This document shows, one piece after another, positions 15,547 through 23,233 of a DNA stretch of 64,000 nt (within the stretch, counting starts at the first letter, position 1; each line of letters begins with the position of its first letter). A model generated the notes under the pieces. It was not told the origin of the DNA. It worked only from the letters and a program-made list of their open reading frames with translations, and did not search any database. The position numbers were made by a program, and so were the translations under genes. This stretch comes from Thermophilibacter provencensis (GTDB lineage Bacteria; Actinomycetota; Coriobacteriia; Coriobacteriales; Atopobiaceae). Location of the stretch: NCBI RefSeq assembly GCF_900128445.1, contig NZ_LT671417.1:186001-250000 (forward strand), given 5' to 3'.

Positions 15547-16941
15547 ATGCCCATGACCGCGATCATCCTCGCCGCTGGCGAGGGAACGCGCATGAAGTCC
15601 CGCCACCCCAAGGTAATGCACAAGCTTCTCGACCGCCCGCTCGTCTCGTGGGTTACGCGCGCCGCGCGCGCCGCCGGCGCCGAGCGCATCGTGGTGGTCG
15701 TGGGCAACGGCGCCCAAGAGGTGCGGGACCATCTTGCCAACGAGAAGAACGTCGAGTTCGTCGAGCAGGCAGAGCGCCTGGGGACCGGCCATGCCGTCCG
15801 CGTGGCGCTCGAGGCGACCGGCATCGACGCCGGGCCCGTCGTCATCCTCAACGGCGACCTGCCGCTCATCGAGCCCGAGACGGTCCGCGCCTTCGCCGAG
15901 TCCGTGGCGGACGGCGGCCACGCCGCCTCCGTCCTCACGATGACCCCGCCCGACCCGCACGGCTACGGCCGCATCGAGCTCGCCGAGGACGGCACCGTCG
16001 CGCGCATCATCGAGCAGAAGGACTGCACCTCCGAGCAGGACGCGCGGCTTCTGGAGTGCAACGCTGGCTGCTACGCCTTCGACGGCGCGCTTCTCGCCGC
16101 CCACGTGAGCGAGATTGGCAACGACAACGCCCAGGGCGAGTACTACCTCCCCGACATGGTGGAGATCCTGCGCGGGCACGGCCACGCCACCACGATCGTC
16201 CACTGCGAGGACTACCGCGAGGGCCTCGGCGCCAACAACCGCGTGCAGCTCGCCGAGCTTGCCGCGCTCGCGCGCGATCGCATCAACGAGCGCCTCATGC
16301 TCGACGGCGTCACCATGCTCGACCCCGCCACCACCTGGGTTGGCCCCGACGTCACCGTGGGGCGTGACACCGTCCTTCTCCCCATGACGATGCTCTGGGG
16401 CGCAACGTCGGTGGGCGAGGAGTGCGTGCTCGGCCCCAACACGCGCCTCACGGACTGCACCGTCGCCGACCACGTCACCCTTGAGGAGACCGTGGGCGTG
16501 GACGTGACCATCGAGAAGGACGTCACCTGCGGCCCGCGCGCCTACCTGCGCGGCGGCGCCCACGTCCTGGCAGGGGCTCACGTGGGAACGCACGTGGAGA
16601 TCAAGAACTCCGTGATCGGCGAGGGCTCCAAGGTCCCCCACCTCTCCTACATCGGCGACTGCACCATGGGTGCCGGCGTCAACATCGGCGGCGGGTCCAT
16701 CACGTGCAACTACGACGGCGTGCACAAGAACCGCACCGTCATCGGCGACAACGTCTTCGTGGGCTCCGACACCATGATGGTCGCGCCCGTCACCATCGGC
16801 GACGGCGCGCTCGTGGGCGCCAGCTCCTGCGTCACCAAGGACGTCCCTGCCGACGCGCTCTACCTCGAGCGCAGCAAGGAGCGCATTGTTGAGGGGTACG
16901 CCGCCCGGCGTCTCGAGAGACTCAAGAAAGGTGAGGCATAG
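15547..16941 (+). CDS. glmU: Bifunctional GlmU (GlcN-1-P acetyltransferase / GlcNAc-1-P uridyltransferase)
   Basis: A 464-residue enzyme that makes UDP-GlcNAc in two final steps. The N-terminal nucleotidyltransferase domain (residues 1 to about 230) has AIILAAGEGTRMKSRHPKVMHKL, VILNGDLPL and the EIGNDNAQGEYYLPD block. The C-terminal left-handed beta-helix acetyltransferase has HLSYIGDCTMGAGVNIGGG and ITCNYDGVHKNRTVIGDNVF. The ATG at 15547 is preceded by TTGGAGG. The stop is directly followed by the prs start, so the two genes are coupled. It completes the pathway whose earlier steps, glmS and glmM, lie at the other end of this window. Confidence 0.96.
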   Translation: MPMTAIILAAGEGTRMKSRHPKVMHKLLDRPLVSWVTRAARAAGAERIVVVVGNGAQEVRDHLANEKNVEFVEQAERLGTGHAVRVALEATGIDAGPVVILNGDLPLIEPETVRAFAESVADGGHAASVLTMTPPDPHGYGRIELAEDGTVARIIEQKDCTSEQDARLLECNAGCYAFDGALLAAHVSEIGNDNAQGEYYLPDMVEILRGHGHATTIVHCEDYREGLGANNRVQLAELAALARDRINERLMLDGVTMLDPATTWVGPDVTVGRDTVLLPMTMLWGATSVGEECVLGPNTRLTDCTVADHVTLEETVGVDVTIEKDVTCGPRAYLRGGAHVLAGAHVGTHVEIKNSVIGEGSKVPHLSYIGDCTMGAGVNIGGGSITCNYDGVHKNRTVIGDNVFVGSDTMMVAPVTIGDGALVGASSCVTKDVPADALYLERSKERIVEGYAARRLERLKKGEA

Positions 16942-17940
16942 ATGTACGAGAACCTGAGTGAGCCCATGCCGCTGAAGAAGGAGATCAAGCTCTACACCGG
17001 CACCGGCAACCCGGCCCTTTCCCAGAAGATCGCCGACATCCTGCACCTCGAGCTGCAGGGCCTGAAGATCGAGAAGTTCGCCAACGGCGAGATCTACGCC
17101 CGCTTCGACGAGTCCGTCCGCGGCGACGACGTCTTCTTCATCCAGTCCCTCGCCGGCCTCAACGTGAACGACCTCCTCATGGAGACGCTCGTCGTGGCCG
17201 ACGCCGCCAAGCGCGCCTCCGCCTCCAAGTTCACCGCCGTGCTCCCCCACTACTGCTACGCGAGGCAGGACCGCAAGGCGTCCGCGCGCGAGCCCATCAC
17301 CGCGCGCCTGGTGGCCAACCTCCTCGAGGCGGCCGGCGTCGACCAAGTCATCACCATCGACCTGCACCAGGGTCAGATTCAGGGCTTCTTTGACATCCCC
17401 GTGACGCACCTCACCGCGCTCTACCTCATCGGAGACTACTTCAAGCAGAAGGACTTCGACTGGGAGAACACCGTCGTCGTCTCCCCGGACATGGGCCGCG
17501 CCAAGGTTGCCAAGCGCCTCTCCGACTACCTGGGCTGCGAGGTCGCCATCGCCCACAAGAGCCGCCCGAAGCACAACGCGTCCGAGGTCATGGGTATCAT
17601 CGGCAACATCGAGGGCAAGACCTGCATCGTCAACGACGACATGATCGACACCGCGGGCACCCTCTGCAACTCCGTCCGCAAGCTCAAGGAGATGGGCGCC
17701 GGCGACATCTACGTCTCCGCCACGCACGGCATCTTCTCCGGCGAGGCCATCCAGCGCCTCGAGGACGCGCCGCTCGTGGAGTGCGTGGTCACCGACATCA
17801 TCCCCTGCGAGGTCGCCAACAAGCCGGACTCCAAGATTAAGTCCATTTCCGTGGCCAACGAGCTAGCTGAGGCCATCAACAGCGTCTACATGCGCCGCTC
17901 CGTCTCCGAGATCTTCGGCGGCCAGGGCGCCGAGATCTAG
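16942..17940 (+). CDS. prs: Ribose-phosphate pyrophosphokinase (PRPP synthase)
   Basis: A 332-residue class I PRPP synthase, making 5-phosphoribosyl-1-pyrophosphate from ribose-5-phosphate and ATP for nucleotide, NAD and amino-acid synthesis. Signature parts are KIEKFANGEIYARFDESVRG, HYCYARQDRKASAREPITA, IDLHQGQIQGFFDIPV, VVSPDMGRAKVAKRL and the PRPP loop CIVNDDMIDTAGTL. The ATG at 16942 directly follows the glmU TAG, with AAGAAAGGTGAGG overlapping the end of glmU as ribosome site. The glmU-prs order is common in Gram-positive bacteria. A palindrome begins 1 nt after its stop. Confidence 0.96.
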   Translation: MYENLSEPMPLKKEIKLYTGTGNPALSQKIADILHLELQGLKIEKFANGEIYARFDESVRGDDVFFIQSLAGLNVNDLLMETLVVADAAKRASASKFTAVLPHYCYARQDRKASAREPITARLVANLLEAAGVDQVITIDLHQGQIQGFFDIPVTHLTALYLIGDYFKQKDFDWENTVVVSPDMGRAKVAKRLSDYLGCEVAIAHKSRPKHNASEVMGIIGNIEGKTCIVNDDMIDTAGTLCNSVRKLKEMGAGDIYVSATHGIFSGEAIQRLEDAPLVECVVTDIIPCEVANKPDSKIKSISVANELAEAINSVYMRRSVSEIFGGQGAEI

Positions 17941-17941
17941 T

Positions 17942-17972
17942 CTGCAAATTGGGGACAGTCCCCAATTTGCAG
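17942..17972. repeat. 3'-end palindrome, CTGCAAATT-arm variant
   Basis: A perfect 31-bp palindrome: arms CTGCAAATTGGGGA and its complement around the 3-nt centre CAG. It starts 1 nt after the prs stop codon. The arm sequence differs from most family members but the GGGGACAGTCC centre is kept. Confidence 0.9.
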
Positions 17973-17989
17973 AAACGTTTGATATTGCT

Positions 17990-18015
17990 GCGGGGCCGTC
18001 TTCGGGCGGCCCCGC
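17990..18015 (+). terminator. GC hairpin between prs and pth
   Basis: Stem GCGGGGCC with GGCCCCGC and a loop containing TCTTCG. No T-run follows. It lies directly before the pth ribosome-binding site, so it may end the prs transcript or attenuate pth. Confidence 0.5.
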
Positions 18016-18032
18016 CGTCCATGAGGAGAGCC

Positions 18033-18599
18033 ATGCCAGCTGCAGCCAAGCCCGCCGCCATCCGCATCATCTGCGGCCTCGGCAACCCCGACGCCGAGTA
18101 CGCGCGCACGCGGCACAACGCCGGCTTCGCCACCATTGACGCCATCGCCGCGCGACGGGGAGTGCGCTACTGGAAGTCTGAGGCAGGCGCGCAGGTGGCC
18201 TCGATCGCGGTGACCGACAGGGACGGCGAGAGGCGCGAGGTTCTTCTCGCCAAGCCGATGAGCTACATGAACACCTCGGGAGGGCCGCTCTCCAAGCTGG
18301 CGCGCGCGCACCGGGTTCGCCCCGAGGAGATTCTCGTGGTCCACGACGAGGTCGACCTGCCCGCGGGCGAGGTCAGGCTCAAGCTGGGCGGCGGTCTCAA
18401 CGCGCACAACGGCCTGCGCTCCATCGCCGACAAGCTCGGCAGCCGCGACTTTGCGCGCGTGCAGTTTGGCATCGGCCGGCCACCCGGGCGCATGCAGGTG
18501 GCCGACTACGTGCTGCGCGAGCTTAAGGGCTCCTTCCTTGAGGACTTCGAGCTCACCGTGGAGCGCGCCGCGGACCTCGTGGAGCAGAGCCTGCAGTAG
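18033..18599 (+). CDS. pth: Peptidyl-tRNA hydrolase
   Basis: A 188-residue enzyme that frees stalled peptidyl-tRNAs. All family motifs are present: ICGLGNPDAEYARTRHNAGF (with the catalytic His), LLAKPMSYMNTSG, ILVVHDEVDLPAGEVRLKLGGG and HNGLRSIADKLGSRDFARVQFGIGRP is represented in two adjacent blocks. The ATG at 18033 has AGGAGAG upstream. It follows prs in the same direction after a repeat and a hairpin. The DNA just downstream is corrupted by adapter sequence, but the coding region ends normally before it. Confidence 0.95.
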   Translation: MPAAAKPAAIRIICGLGNPDAEYARTRHNAGFATIDAIAARRGVRYWKSEAGAQVASIAVTDRDGERREVLLAKPMSYMNTSGGPLSKLARAHRVRPEEILVVHDEVDLPAGEVRLKLGGGLNAHNGLRSIADKLGSRDFARVQFGIGRPPGRMQVADYVLRELKGSFLEDFELTVERAADLVEQSLQ

Positions 18600-18625
18600 C
18601 GTTCCAGCGTGGAAAGGGGGCAGGC

Positions 18626-18685
18626 GTGCAAAGGGGACAGGCACTTTTGCACGGCCCCGTGCAAAAGTGCCTGTCCCCTTTGCAC
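18626..18685. repeat. Two fused palindromes (inverted pair) after pth
   Basis: Copy one has arms GTGCAAAG and CTTTTGCAC around GGGACAGGCA. After CGGCCCC a second copy follows in the opposite orientation, so the whole piece folds back on itself. Such double units exist elsewhere here (48400-48482), but this one touches adapter-derived sequence at 18688, so part of it could be an assembly artefact. Confidence 0.65.
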
Positions 18686-18687
18686 AA

Positions 18688-18764
18688 GTCTCTTATACAC
18701 ATCTCCGAGCCCACGAGACCGTACTAGATCTCGTATGCCGTCTTCTGCTTGAAAAAAAAAAAAA
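18688..18764. other. Illumina Nextera adapter, index and poly-A (contamination)
   Basis: The Tn5 mosaic-end piece TCTCTTATACACATCT is followed by CCGAGCCCACGAGAC (read-2 adapter), an 8-nt index CGTACTAG (18720-18727), the P7 end beginning ATCTCGTATGCCG (18728-18751) and 13 A residues. This is the exact order of a read running through an Illumina Nextera library adapter. Translated on the minus strand it gives FFFFQAEDGIRD, a known contamination peptide. The next 40 bases or so (to about 18805) are low-complexity CACA-rich sequence that also looks unreal. Confidence 0.97.
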
Positions 18765-18922
18765 GACATACACATACACACATCTAACAACAGTCACGCC
18801 CCCCACCGGACTTCTTTCCCGCTAGCGGGCAATGCGCCCTCTCTGGGGTACAATTGAGGATGTTGGAATGGCCTCGACCGAGGCCTCAACACAAGAGGGA
18901 ATGCAGGAGAGGAGTTCGGTTA

Positions 18923-19765
18923 ATGTACAAGATCCTCGAAAAGACGCAGTTCTCTGAGAAGGTGTTCAAGTTTCGCATCGAGGCGCCCCGGATGGCCAAG
19001 CACGCTCACGCCGGCCAGTTCCTCATGGTGCGCGCCAACGAGACGGGCGAACGCGTCCCGTTCACGCTTGCGGGCTGGAACCCCGAGGAGGGCTGGGTCG
19101 AGTTCATCTTCATGGTGATCGGCAAGACCACGGAGATGCTGTCCACCTACGAGGAGGGCGACTCCATCCAGGACGTCACCGGCCCGCTCGGCCAGCCGAC
19201 CGAGATGGCCGACGGTCCCTGCGCCGTCATCGGCGGCGGCGTCGGCCTCGCCATCGCCTACCCGGTGGCCAAGCACCTGGTGGAGACCGGCCACGAGGTC
19301 CACGCCATCATGGGCGCGCGCACCAAGGACCTGCTGCTGCTCGAGGAGCAGTTCCGCGAGCTCCTTCCGGAGGACCACATCCACATCACCACGGACGACG
19401 GCTCCTACGGCGAGAAGGGCGTCGTCACCGCACCGCTCGAGCGCCTGCTCCAGGACAAGGCCGTCTCCCAGGTCTTCTGCGTCGGCCCCGTGCCGATGAT
19501 GAAGTTTTCCGCCCTCACCGCCGAGAAGTACGGCACGCCGATCACCGCGTCCCTCAACCCCATCATGGTCGACGGCACCGGCATGTGCGGCTGCTGCCGC
19601 GTCGAGGTCGACGGTCAGACGAAGTTCGCCTGCGTCGACGGTCCCGACTTTGACGCCACCAAGGTCGACTGGAACGACCTGCGCGCGCGTCAGGCCGCGT
19701 ATCTCACCGAGGAGGGCCAGTCCCTCAAGGCCTATGAGGAGGCGAACTGCGCATGCCACAGGTAA
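18923..19765 (+). CDS. nfnA: NADH-dependent ferredoxin:NADP oxidoreductase, small subunit
   Basis: A 280-residue FAD/NAD-binding iron-sulfur subunit of the NfnAB complex, which couples ferredoxin and NADH oxidation to NADP reduction by electron bifurcation. It has the ferredoxin-reductase fold: RVPFTLAGWNPEEGW (FAD), AVIGGGVGLAIAYPVAKHL (NAD) and a C-terminal 2Fe-2S motif MCGCCRVEVDGQTKFACVDG. The ATG at 18923 follows AGGAGAGGAG; the frame is open upstream to 18854. A TACAAT at 18849 may be the -10 box. The end overlaps nfnB by 13 bp. Alternative readings are a dihydroorotate dehydrogenase electron-transfer subunit or sulfide dehydrogenase SudB, but the partner gene argues for Nfn. Confidence 0.9.
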   Translation: MYKILEKTQFSEKVFKFRIEAPRMAKHAHAGQFLMVRANETGERVPFTLAGWNPEEGWVEFIFMVIGKTTEMLSTYEEGDSIQDVTGPLGQPTEMADGPCAVIGGGVGLAIAYPVAKHLVETGHEVHAIMGARTKDLLLLEEQFRELLPEDHIHITTDDGSYGEKGVVTAPLERLLQDKAVSQVFCVGPVPMMKFSALTAEKYGTPITASLNPIMVDGTGMCGCCRVEVDGQTKFACVDGPDFDATKVDWNDLRARQAAYLTEEGQSLKAYEEANCACHR

Positions 19766-21153
19766 ACGGTCGCTTTGTTCCGGACATGAAGTCCCCGCGC
19801 ACGCCGGACAACGAGGAGCCGGCCGCCGAGCGCGCGTGCGACTTCCGCCCCGTCGACAAGGGCTTCACCAAGGAGATGGCGCTGGCGGAGGCCGAGCGCT
19901 GCATGGACTGCAAGAAGCCGTTCTGCGTCGAGGGCTGCCCTGTCAACATCAACATCCCCAAGTTCATCGAGAAGATCCGCGAGGAGAAGTTCGGCGAGGC
20001 GCTGGACGTCATCCGCGAGGACTCGATGCTCCCCGCCATTTGCGGCCGCGTCTGCCCGCAGGAGAACCAGTGCGAGGGCAAGTGCATCCGCGGCAAGAAG
20101 GGCGACCCGGTGGCCATCGGCCAGCTGGAGCGCTTCCTCGGCGACCAGCCCGAGCTCGCCTCCAAGCCCAAGATGGCCCCCAAGAACGGCAAGAAGGTCG
20201 CCGTCGTGGGTTCCGGCCCCTCCGGCATCACCTGCGCCGGCGAGCTCGCCCGCAACGGCTTTGACGTCACCGTCTTCGAGGCCTTCTTCACCGGCGGCGG
20301 CGTGCTCGTCTACGGCATCCCCGAGTTCCGTCTGCCCAAGGCGGTCGTGAAGCGCGAGATCGACGGCCTGGAGGAGATGGGCGTCAAGTTTGAGTACAAC
20401 TCCGTCGTGGGCCGCATCACCGACGCCGACGAGCTCTTCGCCGAGGGCTTCGACGCCATCTACATCGCCACGGGCGCCGGCCTGCCCAAGTTCCTCAACG
20501 TCCCCGGCGAGAACCTGCCCAACGTCTTCTTCGCCAACGAGTACCTCACGCGCGTGAACCTCATGAAGGCGAACAAGTTCCCCGAGTACGACACGCCCAC
20601 CAAGCACGGCAAGAACGTCGTGGTCTTTGGCGGCGGCAACGTGGCCATGGACGCCGTGCGCACCGCCAAGCGCCTGGGCGCCGAGCGCGCGATCATCGCC
20701 TACCGCCGTACCGAGGCCGAGATGCCCGCCCGTCGCGCCGAGCTTCACCACGCCAAGGCCGAGGGCGTCGAGGTCATGCCGCTCGTGGCGCCGCTCGAGT
20801 TCGTCAAGGGCGAGGATGGCGCCGTCTGCGCCGTTCGCGTGCAGAAGATGGAGCTCGGCGAGCCCGATGCCTCCGGCCGTCGCCGCCCCGTGCCCATCGA
20901 GGGCGCCATCGAGGAGATCCCCTGCGACGTGGCCATCTCCGCCATCGGCACCAACGCCAACCCGTTCGCCAAGATGATCGGCGACATCAAGCTCAACAAG
21001 TGGGGCTACATCATCGCCGACGAGGACGGCCGCACCTCCGACCCGCGCATCTGGGCCGGCGGCGACATCGTCACCGGCGCGGCCACGGTCATCCTGGCCA
21101 TGGGCGCCGGCAAGACCGCGGCGGCCTCCATCACGAGGACGCTCGTCGGGTAG
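19753..21153 (+). CDS. nfnB: NADH-dependent ferredoxin:NADP oxidoreductase, large subunit (GltD-like)
   Basis: A 466-residue flavoprotein of the glutamate-synthase-small-chain type and partner of the upstream subunit. N-terminal cysteines for 4Fe-4S clusters are in CMDCKKPFCVEGCPVN and CGRVCPQENQCEGKC. An FAD Rossmann motif is VAVVGSGPSGITCAGEL, an NADPH motif VVVFGGGNVAMDAVRTAKRL, and the C-terminal FAD contact is IWAGGDIVTGAATVILAMG. The start overlaps nfnA by 13 bp, so both are translated together. GltD alone would also look like this, but no glutamate synthase large chain is near and the NfnA neighbour decides. It ends at a strong terminator. Role: balancing NADPH, NADH and reduced ferredoxin in an anaerobe. 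Confidence 0.92.
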   Translation: MPQVNGRFVPDMKSPRTPDNEEPAAERACDFRPVDKGFTKEMALAEAERCMDCKKPFCVEGCPVNINIPKFIEKIREEKFGEALDVIREDSMLPAICGRVCPQENQCEGKCIRGKKGDPVAIGQLERFLGDQPELASKPKMAPKNGKKVAVVGSGPSGITCAGELARNGFDVTVFEAFFTGGGVLVYGIPEFRLPKAVVKREIDGLEEMGVKFEYNSVVGRITDADELFAEGFDAIYIATGAGLPKFLNVPGENLPNVFFANEYLTRVNLMKANKFPEYDTPTKHGKNVVVFGGGNVAMDAVRTAKRLGAERAIIAYRRTEAEMPARRAELHHAKAEGVEVMPLVAPLEFVKGEDGAVCAVRVQKMELGEPDASGRRRPVPIEGAIEEIPCDVAISAIGTNANPFAKMIGDIKLNKWGYIIADEDGRTSDPRIWAGGDIVTGAATVILAMGAGKTAAASITRTLVG

Positions 21154-21261
21154 CGAGAAGAACCTCCGACCTGACGGCCCCGCCGGTTTTCACGCGGAAG
21201 CGCACTTCAACTTCCGCTTAGAAAACCGGCGGGGCCTTTTGCTGTCGCGAGGTTCTTCTCG
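21154..21261 (+). terminator. Nested rho-independent terminator after nfnB
   Basis: The main stem is GGCCCCGCCGGTTTTC (21176-21191) with its perfect complement at 21221-21236, followed by TTTT. An outer pair CGAGAAGAACCTC (21154-21166) and GAGGTTCTTCTCG (21249-21261) encloses it, and an inner GCGGAAG/CTTCCGC pair sits in the loop. Three concentric stems are unusual for a terminator. Confidence 0.9.
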
Positions 21262-21326
21262 TCAGGAGCCGCCGAAGGGCGTCTGCCGGTTTGGGAGCTC
21301 GCGGTCCGCGCTTGGTGCCCCGACAT

Positions 21327-21363
21327 CGAGTGCGGGCTAGAGCGCGCTCGACGCCCGCACTCG
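21327..21363 (-). terminator. Inverted repeat after the nucleotidyltransferase
   Basis: CGAGTGCGGGC and GCCCGCACTCG form an 11-bp stem with a 15-nt loop, 11 nt past the stop codon at 21374. No T-run, so termination is likely but not certain. Confidence 0.5.
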
Positions 21364-21373
21364 AGCACAAAAC

Positions 21374-22273
21374 TCAAGAAGTGGGCCGCACTCCCTGACC
21401 CATCTCCGGAAACCTGCCCGCACTCGATACGCGGCTTGAGATGGGCGCGTCGGCAATCAGCACGCCCTTGCGTTCGGCAAAGAGCAGGGTGCCCATGCCA
21501 TCCTTGGCCCATGAGAGAAAGCGTGCGTCAAGCTTTGCGGCAAGGTCGTCTTCCGCGTTGGCGAGAAACGCTTCGAGAGCGCTGAGGATGGCCCGCGCGG
21601 CTTCCGGACAATCTCCGCGCCCCAAGTGGGCATAGATGTCCTCGAGAAGCTGGTAGTCTTCTGCGGGAATGAGCTCGTTGATCTTCTTCAGTCCGAGAAA
21701 CGCGTAGCGCCGGTCGTATTGGCTGCGAACCAGCACGGAGAGCCCGCCCACCGCATCGCTCATGATCTTTGCAGCCCAGGCGTCGTTTCTGCGCGCATAC
21801 GCAGAGCTCGCCTCAACAAGGCAGTAGATCGCAGACGAGAAGCACCGGCAGAGCTCCTCGTCCGTCACGTCCGCGCGCATAGGCGTCACGTCCTTGAAGA
21901 TGCCCGCCGGATCGTATGCCGCGACGACGGGATCAAGGTTGCCGACCTGCTGGGGCTCGGCCACGTAAAGGTCCACATGGAGGGCGTCGGAGAAAATCGC
22001 AAGCTTCTGAGGCAGCCCAAAGTCAACGTCCTCGATGAAGACGATGTCGCCGTACGCCGCCAGGTACCTCTCGCGTCGCTCCAGCGCGGCATCGCGATTC
22101 TGAGGAGAGACGACGAGATAGAGATCGATGTCGGAGAACTCATCCGCATCGCCGCGGGCAATCGAGCCCTTGAGGACGACCGCCTCGCACAGACCGTCGG
22201 CAACCGCAGCATCAACGATGCGCGCGACGGCCTCGTCAAGGCGCGCGATGCCCGTGAATCGCCTCTCGTCCAA
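21374..22273 (-). CDS. Nucleotidyltransferase-fold protein (aminoglycoside adenylyltransferase-like)
   Basis: A 299-residue protein with the minimal nucleotidyltransferase motif AVVLKGSIARGDADEFSDIDLYLVV near residues 30-55; the GS and the D-x-D acidic pair that bind Mg-NTP are intact. The rest is helical, as in ANT(6)-like streptomycin adenylyltransferases and other unassigned relatives, so a resistance role is possible but not shown. The start is a TTG at 22273 with GGGAGGGG upstream; no better in-frame ATG exists nearby. The last 20 residues look like run-on past an older stop. It follows the XRE regulator by 27 nt and is probably co-transcribed. Confidence 0.72.
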   Translation of the reverse strand: MDERRFTGIARLDEAVARIVDAAVADGLCEAVVLKGSIARGDADEFSDIDLYLVVSPQNRDAALERRERYLAAYGDIVFIEDVDFGLPQKLAIFSDALHVDLYVAEPQQVGNLDPVVAAYDPAGIFKDVTPMRADVTDEELCRCFSSAIYCLVEASSAYARRNDAWAAKIMSDAVGGLSVLVRSQYDRRYAFLGLKKINELIPAEDYQLLEDIYAHLGRGDCPEAARAILSALEAFLANAEDDLAAKLDARFLSWAKDGMGTLLFAERKGVLIADAPISSRVSSAGRFPEMGQGVRPTS

Positions 22274-22300
22274 CGTCGCCCCTCCCTAGGTCCGGACACG

Positions 22301-22849
22301 CTACTCCAGCGAGATGACCACGTGGTCGCCGTCATCCCCGTCGACCTCGACGAGCGTGCCCTTCTCGCCGTGCTTGATCGCCTCCGCGATGAGCGCCGCG
22401 TCAATGTCAGCATTGTTGAGGTTCAGGTTGACGGCACCGGGAAGCTTGGAGCTGGCGCCGAGCACGGCGCTCGCCATGCCCAAGGGGACGTTGATGTTCA
22501 CCACGTCTCCGTCGCTGCTGTCCACCTGGATGTGGAGCTTCTTGGGCCTGGGCCCATCCGCACGCGACGGCGCGGGCTGAGGCTTTGGTGCGGGCTGAGG
22601 CTCAGGTGCGGGCTCCGCAGACGCAATCTCCTGGCCCTTGCGACCCTCCAGCAGCTCGTCCACGGTCACGCCGAGCGTGCGCGCGAGCTCCGGCAGCAGC
22701 ATGATGTCGGGCGCGCTGAGGTCGTTCTCCCACTTGCTCACCGCCTGCGCCGTCACGCCCATCTTCATGGCAAGGCGCTCCTGCGTCATGCCGCACTCCA
22801 GACGCAGCCGCGCGATGCGACGTCCCAGCGTCTCGTCCCTCTCGTCCAT
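22301..22849 (-). CDS. XRE-family regulator with SHOCT-like C-terminal domain
   Basis: A 182-residue protein. Residues about 7-65 form a lambda-repressor-type helix-turn-helix (RIARLRLECGMTQERLAMKMGVTAQAVSKWEND). A Pro/Ala-rich linker (about residues 75-95) leads to a C-terminal part, HIQVDSSDGDVVNINVPL to GTLVEVDGDDGDHVVISLE, that resembles the small domain found at the start of YvlB/LiaX-type envelope-stress proteins. The ATG at 22849 gives MDERDETLGRRIARL; the frame is open much further upstream but that part is not protein-like. Likely regulates itself and the following nucleotidyltransferase. The 384-bp region upstream holds three perfect hairpins. Confidence 0.85.
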   Translation of the reverse strand: MDERDETLGRRIARLRLECGMTQERLAMKMGVTAQAVSKWENDLSAPDIMLLPELARTLGVTVDELLEGRKGQEIASAEPAPEPQPAPKPQPAPSRADGPRPKKLHIQVDSSDGDVVNINVPLGMASAVLGASSKLPGAVNLNLNNADIDAALIAEAIKHGEKGTLVEVDGDDGDHVVISLE

Positions 22850-23233
22850 AGTCGGTCCTTTCCTCGGGTTCCTCCGTGCGGCTCCCACTGTGACATCCCC
22901 CTCGGTTGAGTTCCACCAACCATCCTTCGACTTGCGATTCCACCAGTTTACCAGCGAGGACAACCAGTGGTTGTCCTCGCTGGAACCGTGAAAGTATGCC
23001 CGAGGGTCCTCCTTGGTCGAGCGGCGGCGATGGGGGCGCCGGGCGAGAGGGCACGCCGGTCTCCTCCCCACTGGGGGAGGAGACCCGATTGGATTGCCTA
23101 ATTAGTCTCGTCAGCAGAACCCTCTGTCGAGCGGTCTCCCCGACAGAGAAATGGCGGGAATGAAGAAGCCGGCGGGGACCCTCCAACCGCGCACATGCTA
23201 TCGTTTTGGCAAGCCGATGCGCAGGAGGACGCC
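22850..23233. other. Intergenic region with three hairpins between divergent genes
   Basis: No convincing gene. It carries three separate inverted repeats. 22951-22983 has 16-bp arms (CCAGCGAGGACAACCA) and a single-base loop; 23059-23084 has arms GTCTCCTCCCC with a 4-nt loop; 23122-23148 has arms CTCTGTCG with an 11-nt loop. They lie between the start codons of a minus-strand regulator and a plus-strand gene, so they are operators, leader structures or remains of a small mobile element rather than terminators of a neighbour. Confidence 0.6.
22951..22983. repeat. 33-bp near-perfect palindrome
   Basis: CCAGCGAGGACAACCA, a central G, and the exact complement. The 1-nt loop means it would form a cruciform or bind a dimeric protein rather than a normal RNA hairpin. 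It lies about 100 bp upstream of the XRE start codon and is a candidate operator for that regulator. Confidence 0.75.

Noticed and set aside
15508-17727. A 739-residue minus-strand ORF opposite glmU and prs
   Set aside because: Shadow ORF; glmU and prs are unambiguous on the plus strand and the antisense product has no domain.
18506-18790. Minus-strand ORF with FFFFQAEDGIRD
   Set aside because: Translation of the Illumina adapter, a known database contaminant, not a gene.
22906-23163. An 85-residue plus-strand ORF in the hairpin region
   Set aside because: Its codons are made largely from the inverted repeats, it has no ribosome site and resembles no protein.
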